A DNA stretch of 14,067 bases from Bacillota bacterium (lineage in GTDB: Bacteria; Bacillota; UBA994), in assembly GCA_018725275.1 (NCBI GenBank), contig QLUC01000037.1, forward strand, positions 1 through 14,067, given 5' to 3'. The notes beneath the pieces were generated by a model that was not told the origin of the DNA, made no database searches, and saw only the letters and a list, made by a program, of their open reading frames with translations. Shown here piece by piece: positions 6,450-12,384 of this stretch. Position 1 is the first letter of the stretch. Each line of letters starts with the position of its first letter. A program made the translations under genes and the position numbers.

Positions 6450-7040
6450 CTACTTACCCCCCCCGGCGATCTGCCGCTTTTTGTCCATTACTATTGCTGT
6501 CAACTCTTGGATCTTGGCGAGGTTGACATCCCTGAGGGAGATCATAGCATCCTCGTGACCTGCTTCGCCACAGAGCGCAATTGTGTAGCAACTCGTGCCA
6601 CCCCGAATAATCTTAAGCGCAATGTTGGCATAATGACAGTGGACCCCGACAAAGACACAGACATCGATTTTGTTATGCCAGATCGTTAAATTGGGGTGGT
6701 TGGGGTTAATCTCGATGGCGGGGTTAATCATAGGGTACTTCGGGCGATAGTCGGGCATGGGAATTACCCCTGCACCGACAGCGTCGGCTAGATCACGCAC
6801 TGCTTGCGCTCTCTCTGCCACGCCGGCCTTCCAAGCCCATAACAACAAGGGGCCAGGAAAGAAAAACGGGTTTTTTGCGGAGAGAAGTTTGTCGGCAATC
6901 TTGTGCAAGGCTTCATTGTCTGACACTAAGCTGCCCTCTACTAAGGCCTCTCCTGTTTTGGGGAGCTCCACTCCCATGACTGCTGCCGCCGGCGGTAAAT
7001 AACCTTCCGGTCCGGCTAATACCTGGTACTCCTGAGACAT
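6450..7040 (-). CDS. CODH/acetyl-CoA synthase epsilon-subunit-like protein (CdhB family, DHS-like fold)
   Basis: A 196-residue protein. From about residue 38 it resembles the archaeal CODH/ACS epsilon subunit (CdhB, Pfam CO_dh family): an amphipathic helix then AKNPFFFPGPLLLW (55-68), where archaeal proteins have a similar basic-to-hydrophobic strand, then a helix and GAGVIPMP (89-96), and later a strand-helix VCVFVGVHCHYANIALKIIR (127-146). The fold is related to the middle domain of TPP enzymes. The first 37 residues are specific to this protein and ACS partners are absent here. Its position as first gene of a POR operon, 1 nt from the alpha start, suggests it works with that enzyme; the role of epsilon subunits is itself poorly known. 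AGAGGAGGT lies about 8 nt before the ATG. The protein ends in a glycine run encoded by G8. Family call is from recall, without a search. Confidence 0.65.
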   Translation of the reverse strand: MSQEYQVLAGPEGYLPPAAAVMGVELPKTGEALVEGSLVSDNEALHKIADKLLSAKNPFFFPGPLLLWAWKAGVAERAQAVRDLADAVGAGVIPMPDYRPKYPMINPAIEINPNHPNLTIWHNKIDVCVFVGVHCHYANIALKIIRGGTSCYTIALCGEAGHEDAMISLRDVNLAKIQELTAIVMDKKRQIAGGGK

Positions 7041-7171
7041 CTAGCACTACCTCCTCTACTGACTCGTCCTGGGTTGCATGAATGGGTGCGCAACTCGATA
7101 TGCGTGGCACTCGAAAGCGCAAAAGGCAGGGCGATTTCACCTTCTTCGGCTCCTACAACAACCATGCCTTT
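7041..7171 (-). other. 5' leader of the epsilon-like/por operon, about 130 nt, no confirmed gene
   Basis: This stretch lies between the predicted transcription start (about 7171) and the first gene of the operon. It holds a long-range 8-bp complementarity (AAAAGGCA at the very 5' end with TGCCTTTT) enclosing a small GGUG-AAAU-CGCC hairpin. It also contains two overlapping short reading frames: ATG at 7165 (about 48 codons, AAAGG only 1 nt upstream) and GTG at 7140 with AGGAG 9 nt upstream (75 codons, entering the first gene in another frame). Neither has a recognisable product. No known riboswitch class was recognised. Confidence 0.4.
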
Positions 7172-7177
7172 TTAGTC

Positions 7178-7206
7178 ATCATAAATTATTGTAACATATT
7201 TGTCTA
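7178..7206 (-). promoter_or_regulatory. Promoter of the epsilon-like/por operon
   Basis: On the minus strand, TAGACA (7201-7206) and TATGAT (7178-7183) each match five of six consensus bases and are 17 nt apart. Transcription should begin near 7171. The promoter lies between the bidirectional terminator (7236-7280) and the operon, so the five genes appear to form an independent unit. Confidence 0.8.
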
Positions 7207-7215
7207 GTCTCTCTT

Positions 7216-7231
7216 GTGAAAATTGTATCAC
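7216..7231. promoter_or_regulatory. Inverted repeat GTGA-N8-TCAC upstream of the por operon promoter
   Basis: Read on minus it is GTGATACAATTTTCAC. It is centred about 52 bp upstream of the predicted transcription start, a position usual for an activator site. The arms recall CRP/FNR-type sites, but the spacing of 8 rather than 6 does not fit those families. It is short enough to occur by chance. Confidence 0.25.
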
Positions 7232-7235
7232 GCGT

Positions 7236-7280
7236 AAAGAGGCATGAAAGCCACTTCTTAGGTAGCTTTCATGCTTCTTT
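7236..7280. terminator. Bidirectional rho-independent terminator
   Basis: A 16-bp stem with one G-U pair: AAAGAGGCATGAAAGC (7236-7251) pairs with GCTTTCATGCTTCTTT (7265-7280) around a 13-nt loop. The inner 10 bp are perfect, and each strand ends in a T-rich arm. It lies 144 nt downstream of the yneA-like gene on the minus strand and separates that gene from the por operon promoter. Confidence 0.8.
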
Positions 7281-7423
7281 GTCCTTACGAAATGCGTTTT
7301 GACCGACCTAGAGTTCTCTACCGCCTGAGTAAGGATCTTCGTAATCGCCAGCCCAAGTGCCAGGGCTTGGCTCTTCGCCATCAATTAAGGGGTCGTTATG
7401 AAAATCCCAATAACTATGTGCGA
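7281..7423. other. 3' untranslated stretch after the yneA-like gene; nothing recognised
   Basis: These 143 nt between the yneA-like stop codon and the terminator hold no gene I can support. In Bacillus subtilis yneA is followed by yneB and ynzC; neither is present here. A 70-codon frame starting at TTG 7384 has no ribosome site and runs straight through the terminator hairpin. Another frame contributes an acidic stretch ending at 7308 but has no plausible start outside the yneA-like gene. Confidence 0.5.
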
Positions 7424-7690
7424 CTAAGGCGATGGCAAGTAGAGGCGCTGCCCAGGTTGAATGGTTGCGGAATGCTGCAAGTCGTTCAGTCGGCGCAGTC
7501 GAAATATATATTCGCGTAAATCCATACTGTTTGGTGCAAAACGCTCGGCAAGGCCCCACAAGGTGTCGCCTCTTTCAACAATGTAAGATTCCGTTGGGAC
7601 AACTATGGCTGCTCGCGAAGGTCCCACTACCTGCATGATTAGAACCATCACCAAGAAGACAGAGATCACCATCATTAGCGTTTTAAACAC
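7424..7690 (-). CDS. yneA: YneA-like LysM cell-division suppressor (SOS-induced)
   Basis: From GTG at 7690 the protein has 88 residues: an N-terminal membrane anchor (about 3-21, TLMMVISVFLVMVLIMQVV), a short linker and a LysM domain with VERGDTLWGLAERF and a C-terminal IQPGQRLYLP. This is the architecture of Bacillus YneA, which reaches the cell surface and delays division after DNA damage. The divergent lexA next door and the LexA boxes in front support that role. A longer reading begins at ATG 7708, but that codon lies inside a LexA box without a ribosome site. The GTG has GGGGG 7 nt upstream and is preferred. The yneB-ynzC genes of the Bacillus operon are missing. A general LysM protein is the alternative if context is ignored. 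Confidence 0.85.
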   Translation of the reverse strand: MFKTLMMVISVFLVMVLIMQVVGPSRAAIVVPTESYIVERGDTLWGLAERFAPNSMDLREYIFRLRRLNDLQHSATIQPGQRLYLPSP

Positions 7691-7701
7691 TGCATCGCCC
7701 C

Positions 7702-7715
7702 CGAACATACGTTCT
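7702..7715. promoter_or_regulatory. LexA (SOS) box 1
   Basis: CGAACATACGTTCT fits the Gram-positive SOS consensus CGAAC-N4-GTTCG except for the last base. It lies at about +1 to +14 of the predicted yneA-like transcript, just before the ribosome site. Confidence 0.9.
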
Positions 7716-7722
7716 TAGAGCA

Positions 7723-7752
7723 ATTATACAATCATATGTTCGCCTTTGTCAA
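7723..7752 (-). promoter_or_regulatory. yneA-like gene promoter
   Basis: Perfect consensus boxes on the minus strand, TTGACA (7747-7752) and TATAAT (7723-7728), with an 18-nt spacer. LexA box 2 fills the spacer and box 1 follows the start point, giving a strong promoter under tight repression. Confidence 0.85.
7729..7742. promoter_or_regulatory. LexA (SOS) box 2
   Basis: On minus, CGAACATATGATTG matches the ideal Bacillus box CGAACATATGTTCG at 12 of 14 positions. It fills 14 of the 18 bases between the -35 and -10 of the yneA-like promoter. Confidence 0.7.
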
Positions 7753-7761
7753 CGAGAAATG

Positions 7762-7775
7762 CAAACTAGTGTTTG
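7762..7775. promoter_or_regulatory. LexA (SOS) box 3, degenerate
   Basis: CAAACTAGTGTTTG has the symmetrical form of an SOS box, with G/C replaced by A/T at one position in each arm. It overlaps the -35 of the lexA promoter, as expected for weaker autoregulation of lexA. Confidence 0.55.
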
Positions 7776-7802
7776 ACCATTTTAGTCAGATTGTGATATG
7801 CT
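7773..7802 (+). promoter_or_regulatory. lexA promoter
   Basis: TTGACC (7773-7778) and TATGCT (7797-7802) are 18 nt apart on the plus strand, about 24 nt before the lexA start. LexA box 3 overlaps the -35. The -10 is weak (four of six). Confidence 0.6.
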
Positions 7803-7825
7803 TTTAGCACTACAAGTGAGGGGCG

Positions 7826-8449
7826 GTGTCAAGGGTGAAAAGCGGTCTGACGAAGCGTCAGCTTCAGATTTTGGAGTTCATCAAAGAAGAAGTCAGAACT
7901 AAAGGCTACCCGCCGTCTATACGAGAGATTGGATTGGCGGTCGGCCTCAATTCCAGTGCCACGGCACACAATCACCTAGCTCGTTTAGAGGAAAAGGGGT
8001 ACATACGTCGCGACCCAACCAAACCGCGTGCCATAGAAGTTCTCGATGGCGCTCCATTCGTCTCCCCTCATGAAAACATAGTTTCATTGCCGATGATTGG
8101 GCGAGTTACGGCCGGGCAGCCCATCTTGGCGGTCGAAAACATTGAGGACTATTTTTCTCTTTCATCTCACCTCATTCCTCCAGGTGAAATCTTTGTCCTG
8201 CACATCGCGGGAGAATCCATGATTGAAGCTGGCATCAACGATGGCGATATGGTTCTTGTTCGCCAGCAGAACACGGCGGAGAACGGTGACATTGTGGTCG
8301 CGCTTCTGGGCGATGAGGCCACCGTCAAGACCTACTACCGCGAGCCTACGCGCATACGTTTGCAACCAGAAAATCGCACGATGGCCCCCATTTATACAAC
8401 GGAGGCCATCATACTGGGGAAGGTTGTGGGTTTGTATCGCCTATTTTAG
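7826..8449 (+). CDS. lexA: LexA repressor of the SOS response
   Basis: A 207-residue repressor and autoprotease. The N-terminal winged helix domain shows LTKRQLQILEFIKEE and GYPPSIREIG, then LARLEEKGYIRRDPTKPRAIE. The C-terminal S24 peptidase domain carries the Ala96-Gly97 cleavage site in RVTAGQPIL, the catalytic Ser131 in GESM and Lys168 in EATVKTYY. Size and motifs are those of Bacillus LexA (205 residues). It represses DNA-damage genes and cleaves itself when RecA is activated. The start is GTG at 7826 with GAGGGG close upstream (about 2-4 nt); a second GTG at 7835 would remove three residues and has a longer spacing. The gene is divergent from the yneA-like gene and probably autoregulated. 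Confidence 0.98.
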   Translation: MSRVKSGLTKRQLQILEFIKEEVRTKGYPPSIREIGLAVGLNSSATAHNHLARLEEKGYIRRDPTKPRAIEVLDGAPFVSPHENIVSLPMIGRVTAGQPILAVENIEDYFSLSSHLIPPGEIFVLHIAGESMIEAGINDGDMVLVRQQNTAENGDIVVALLGDEATVKTYYREPTRIRLQPENRTMAPIYTTEAIILGKVVGLYRLF

Positions 8450-8452
8450 TTG

Positions 8453-11095
8453 TTATTTATCGGTAGATTCAGGCTTATCCTTGGCTTTTGCTCTTGCGGT
8501 GGCCAGTCTTGCCACCGGTACACGGTAGGGCGAACAACTTACATAGTCGAGGCCTAGTTCGTGACAGAATTTAATGCTGGCGGGCTCTCCCCCATGTTCT
8601 CCGCAGATGCCGACCTTGAGACTGGGCTTGGCCTCCCTGCCGCCTTTAACGGCTAAGCGCATCAACTGGCCCACCCCTGCTATATCAAGGACGGCAAAAG
8701 GATTCTGTGGAAGGACATCTTGCGCCACATAGGATGGCAAAAATTTGCCCTCGGCGTCATCACGGCTAAAACCAAAAGTCGTCTGAGTCAAGTCATTTGT
8801 GCCAAAGGAAAAGAAATCAGCATGCAAAGCGATTTCACCGGCGACGAGACAGGCCCGCGGGACTTCAATCATGCTACCAATCGGCACGGGATAATTCATC
8901 TTGCGCCGTAGTTCGACACGGTGCCAAGTGCTTTCGGCGAGACGTCGCATGAGTAAGAGTTCACGGTGGTGGGCTACTAAAGGAATCATGATTTCGGGTT
9001 GGGGATTGTGCCCTCCCGCGAGCAGGTCAAACGTAGCTTCGGCGATGGCCTCTACTTGCATGGCATAGATGCTAGGAAAGGTAATCCCCAAGCGACATCC
9101 GCGATGCCCTAGCATTGGGTTGATTTCATGCAAGCGTTCTACCGTTCGCAGCGCCCTTTCGGACCGAATACGCTCTCTGGGGTCGATGGCGTGAACAATT
9201 TGTTCTTTTAGCTCATCCTTACTTGGCAAGAACTCGTGGAGAGGAGGGTCAAGGAGTCGGATGGTCACCGGATAACCGTCCATGGCTTTCATAATTCCAT
9301 AAAAATCATGTCGCTGTACCGGGAGTAGGCTCTGCAAAGACCTCTCGCGGTCTTCTTCGTGCTCGGCCATGATCATGGCCTGGACTATGGGGAGGCGTCC
9401 CGGTTCCATGAACATATGTTCTGTGCGACAAAGGCCAATCCCTTTGGCGCCAAAACGGCGCGCCAAGGCCGCATCTAGAGGATTGTCGGCGTTAGCCCTG
9501 ACCCCCAGGGCGGCCTTTTGGTCGGCGATACAGAGCAAGGCCCAAAAATCATCATTCAGTCTAGGCTCCACGAGTGGTACTGCCCCCAAAAAGACTTTGC
9601 CCGTACTGCCGTCTAGGGACAGTTCGTCTCCTTCCTTGAAGACATATTTACCAATAGACACAGTACCTTGACTAAGGTCGAAGTTCAGTGCATCGGCTCC
9701 AGAAACACATGGTTTCCCCATACCGCGAGCGACCACAGCGGCATGACTGGTCATGCCCCCCCTACTCGTCAATATACCTTGGCTGGTGATCATGCCCTGA
9801 ATGTCGTCTGGGGATGTCTCCGGTCTCACCAAGATCACCTTGCCGTGAGTCTTAGTCAAACGCAAGGCTGCTTCGTTATCAAAGGCAATGACGCCGACGG
9901 CCGCACCAGGCGAAGCTGGAAGCCCAGTGGCTATTTCTTGGGGGTTCTTGGTATAGTCCACACTGCGGTGCAGTAGCTGTTCAATCTGCTCAGGGGTTAT
10001 TCTAGACAAGAGAGTGTCATGCTCTATCTTCCCATCGCGCAGCATGTCCATGGCGATGCTGATGGCAGCCTGTGGGCTACGCTTGCCCACTCTGGTCTGT
10101 AGTAGGTAGAGGCGTCCTTCTTCTACTGTAAATTCGATGTCTTGCATGTCACCGTAGTGACTCTCGAGTAAGAGCGCGGTCTTTTGGAGCTCTGCAAAGG
10201 CGCTTGGGGCAAGACTTTTTAGGGTTGACAAGTCCGCCGGGGTGCGCGCACCAGAGACCACGTCCTCCCCTTGGGCTCCTGCCAGGAACTCTCCGTATAG
10301 TTGTTTTTCTCCTGTCGAGGGGTTACGGGTAAAACATACACCTGTACCTGACAGGCTACTCAAGTTGCCAAAAACCATGGCCTGCACCGTGACCGCCGTC
10401 CCCAAAGAGTCCGGTATCTGGTGTAATCGACGATAGACCTTGGCCCGCTCGTTCTGCCAGCTGGCAAACACCGCTTTAATTGCCTTCTGCAGGCAGTCGT
10501 GGGGCGAACTTGGGAAAGACTGGCCGGTAAAGGCGTGGACCGACGTTAAGTGCTCTGCGACCAGCCGACGAAGGGATTCGAGAGAGAGCTCGTCCCCCCA
10601 CTTGATTCTTTCGCGAAACTTTAGCTCTTCTACCGAGCCTGAAAATGCTGAGGCTGGCATCTGCAGGGCGAGCTCAGCAAACTTCTCAATGAAACGGCGA
10701 TAACAATCAAGGGCAAACTTTTCATTTGACCTTGCGGCCAATCCCTTGGCCACTTCATCATTTAGTCCGAGATTAAGGATCGTATCCATCATGCCCGGCA
10801 TCGAGAATTCTGCCCCTGAGCGCACCGATACTAACAGGGGGTTGGTTGGATCACCGAACTTTTTGCCGGTTTCGAGTTCGAGTCTCTGGACGGCTGCCGT
10901 GAGTTCCTGCATTAGACCGGCCGGAAGATCTCCTTGTTCATAGTACTCGCGACAAGCCGCCGTGGAAATGGTAAATCCCGGCGGGACCGGCAAACCGATG
11001 CGTGTCATCTCTGCCAAGCCGGCTCCCTTCCCCCCTAGTACAGCCCTCATGCCTTGTCCACCCTCAGAAAAGTGGTATATATGTTTTTCGACCAT
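8453..11095 (-). CDS. ppdK: Pyruvate, phosphate dikinase (PPDK)
   Basis: An 880-residue cytoplasmic enzyme interconverting pyruvate + ATP + phosphate and PEP + AMP + pyrophosphate; full family length. It begins with the nucleotide-binding domain (GGKGAGLAEMTRIGLPVPPGF at 21-41, VSVRSGAEFSMPGMMDTILNLG at 89-110). Next is the swivelling phosphohistidine domain with His451 in RGGMTSHAAV; Thr449, two residues before, is the site phosphorylated by the PPDK regulatory protein in other organisms. The C-terminal PEP/pyruvate barrel has LCRTEHMF and GICGEHGGEP with catalytic Cys831. A strong GGGGAGGTAA ribosome site precedes the ATG. The gene lies 59 nt downstream of ynbB on the same strand with no clear promoter, so it may be in that transcript. 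Its stop is 3 nt from the lexA stop. Confidence 0.97.
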   Translation of the reverse strand: MVEKHIYHFSEGGQGMRAVLGGKGAGLAEMTRIGLPVPPGFTISTAACREYYEQGDLPAGLMQELTAAVQRLELETGKKFGDPTNPLLVSVRSGAEFSMPGMMDTILNLGLNDEVAKGLAARSNEKFALDCYRRFIEKFAELALQMPASAFSGSVEELKFRERIKWGDELSLESLRRLVAEHLTSVHAFTGQSFPSSPHDCLQKAIKAVFASWQNERAKVYRRLHQIPDSLGTAVTVQAMVFGNLSSLSGTGVCFTRNPSTGEKQLYGEFLAGAQGEDVVSGARTPADLSTLKSLAPSAFAELQKTALLLESHYGDMQDIEFTVEEGRLYLLQTRVGKRSPQAAISIAMDMLRDGKIEHDTLLSRITPEQIEQLLHRSVDYTKNPQEIATGLPASPGAAVGVIAFDNEAALRLTKTHGKVILVRPETSPDDIQGMITSQGILTSRGGMTSHAAVVARGMGKPCVSGADALNFDLSQGTVSIGKYVFKEGDELSLDGSTGKVFLGAVPLVEPRLNDDFWALLCIADQKAALGVRANADNPLDAALARRFGAKGIGLCRTEHMFMEPGRLPIVQAMIMAEHEEDRERSLQSLLPVQRHDFYGIMKAMDGYPVTIRLLDPPLHEFLPSKDELKEQIVHAIDPRERIRSERALRTVERLHEINPMLGHRGCRLGITFPSIYAMQVEAIAEATFDLLAGGHNPQPEIMIPLVAHHRELLLMRRLAESTWHRVELRRKMNYPVPIGSMIEVPRACLVAGEIALHADFFSFGTNDLTQTTFGFSRDDAEGKFLPSYVAQDVLPQNPFAVLDIAGVGQLMRLAVKGGREAKPSLKVGICGEHGGEPASIKFCHELGLDYVSCSPYRVPVARLATARAKAKDKPESTDK

Positions 11096-11154
11096 GCTTA
11101 TTACCTCCCCACATCTATTCGATCGTTCAATGCCGCACCGCGTCCACGTTGAAT

Positions 11155-12384
11155 TTACCCGAGCAATACTTCCAACGCTTCAGTAAGGGCCAGCTTCACA
11201 TGGCTATAGCTCAAACCGCCTTGGACATAGACGGTGTAAGGCTCTCGAATCGGTGCATCAGCAGAAAGCTCGCTCGATGCCCCTAGGACAAAGGTGCCGG
11301 CAGCCATGATGACCGCAGTGCTATAACCAGGCAGTATTCCGGGTTCTGGAGTCACATGGGAATCAATAGGCGAAGATCGCTGAATGGCTTGGCAAAATTT
11401 AATGAGCTCTTCTTTGGAGCCGACTTTTAGTGCCTGGATGATGTCCCCTCGACGTTCGGATGGGCCTGGTGAGGTCTCTAGTCCGATGATCTGCCCCGCC
11501 TGTGACAGGAGTACGGCGCCCTTGAGCGCGTATTCAACCACGGCGGGTGCAAAAAATAGGCCCTGCAAAAATCCACGGTTGAATGTAGTCGAAGACCCTA
11601 CTTGACTGGTCAATCCAGGGGCATACAGTCTTTCTGCGGCTAAGTCTACCGTTTCCGCTCTGCCTACTATGTACCCGCCGCTGAGAGCCATTCCTCCGCC
11701 TGGGTTCTTGATTAGGGAGCCGACCGTTAGATCAGCACCATAATGCCCAGGTTCCAGAATGTCGACAAACTCGCCATAGCAATTGTCTACTATGCAAGTG
11801 ATATTTTTATCGTAGTCTTTTACTGCTGCTATGATATTGCCGATTTGATCGAGGGAACATGCCGGACGCCAGCTGTACCCTCTGCTGCGTTGGATGTGTA
11901 CAGCTTTGGTGCGGGGGCTGAGAACACGCTGCAAAGCAGGTAAATCGGCATCTCCATTGTCGAGCAAAGGAATGATGCCTGTCGAGACCCCCCAAGCAGC
12001 TAAAGAACTCCGGCCTTTTTTCCCTAGGCCTATGACGCCATGTAGGGTGTCGTAGGGCTCTCCTGTGGCCACCACTAGCTCATCCCCAGGTCTCAGCACG
12101 CCGAACAAGGCACAGGCTAGGGCGTGGGTGCCAGACGCAAATTGACTGCGCACCAGAGATTTCTGTCCACCAAAGAGTCTGGCGTACAGTCGTTCAATAA
12201 CCTCGCGCCCTGAATCTCCATAGCCGTAGCCCGTAGACCCATGCAAATGAAAGTCGGCCACCTGCTCTTCCCGAAAGGCCTGCATAACTCGCCTTTGGTT
12301 AATAAAGGCCCTCTTTTCAATCGCTCGGAATGCGCCCTGCGACATGACTTCTGCCTGGTCAATGATGTGTTCAGCTTGTTTCAT
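11155..12384 (-). CDS. ynbB: YnbB-type PLP enzyme (methionine gamma-lyase-like / 'aluminum resistance' family)
   Basis: A 409-residue fold-type I PLP enzyme of the family typified by Bacillus YnbB. Visible features: an N-terminal helix and HLHGSTGYGYGDSGRE (47-61), FASGTHALACALFG (82-95) near the cofactor phosphate, IVDNCYGEF (198-206) with the Asp that contacts the PLP ring nitrogen, and GSLIKNPGGG (222-231) with the presumed Schiff-base Lys226. The C-terminus has GLSYSHVKLALTEAL. The family is annotated by similarity to methionine gamma-lyase and cystathionine beta-lyase, but its physiological substrate is not firmly known. It begins with an ATGA overlap with the hflX stop; the hflX-ynbB order is the same as in Bacillus, so the two genes are coupled. 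Confidence 0.92.
   Translation of the reverse strand: MKQAEHIIDQAEVMSQGAFRAIEKRAFINQRRVMQAFREEQVADFHLHGSTGYGYGDSGREVIERLYARLFGGQKSLVRSQFASGTHALACALFGVLRPGDELVVATGEPYDTLHGVIGLGKKGRSSLAAWGVSTGIIPLLDNGDADLPALQRVLSPRTKAVHIQRSRGYSWRPACSLDQIGNIIAAVKDYDKNITCIVDNCYGEFVDILEPGHYGADLTVGSLIKNPGGGMALSGGYIVGRAETVDLAAERLYAPGLTSQVGSSTTFNRGFLQGLFFAPAVVEYALKGAVLLSQAGQIIGLETSPGPSERRGDIIQALKVGSKEELIKFCQAIQRSSPIDSHVTPEPGILPGYSTAVIMAAGTFVLGASSELSADAPIREPYTVYVQGGLSYSHVKLALTEALEVLLG

Noticed and set aside
6330..6689. 119-codon plus-strand frame across the first two operon genes
   Set aside because: Antisense shadow spanning a gene junction; both minus-strand genes are well supported.
7172..7384. 70-codon minus frame starting at TTG 7384
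   Set aside because: No ribosome site, no family resemblance, and it reads through the bidirectional terminator and the por promoter.
7308..7559. 83-codon minus frame overlapping the yneA-like gene
   Set aside because: Its first half is the LysM coding region in another frame; only the acidic tail is independent and it has no start of its own.
8497..8517. 7-bp hairpin CGGTGGC/GCCACCG as a lexA terminator
   Set aside because: No T-rich tract follows on either strand and it lies in the ppdK coding region; kept only as a remark on convergence.
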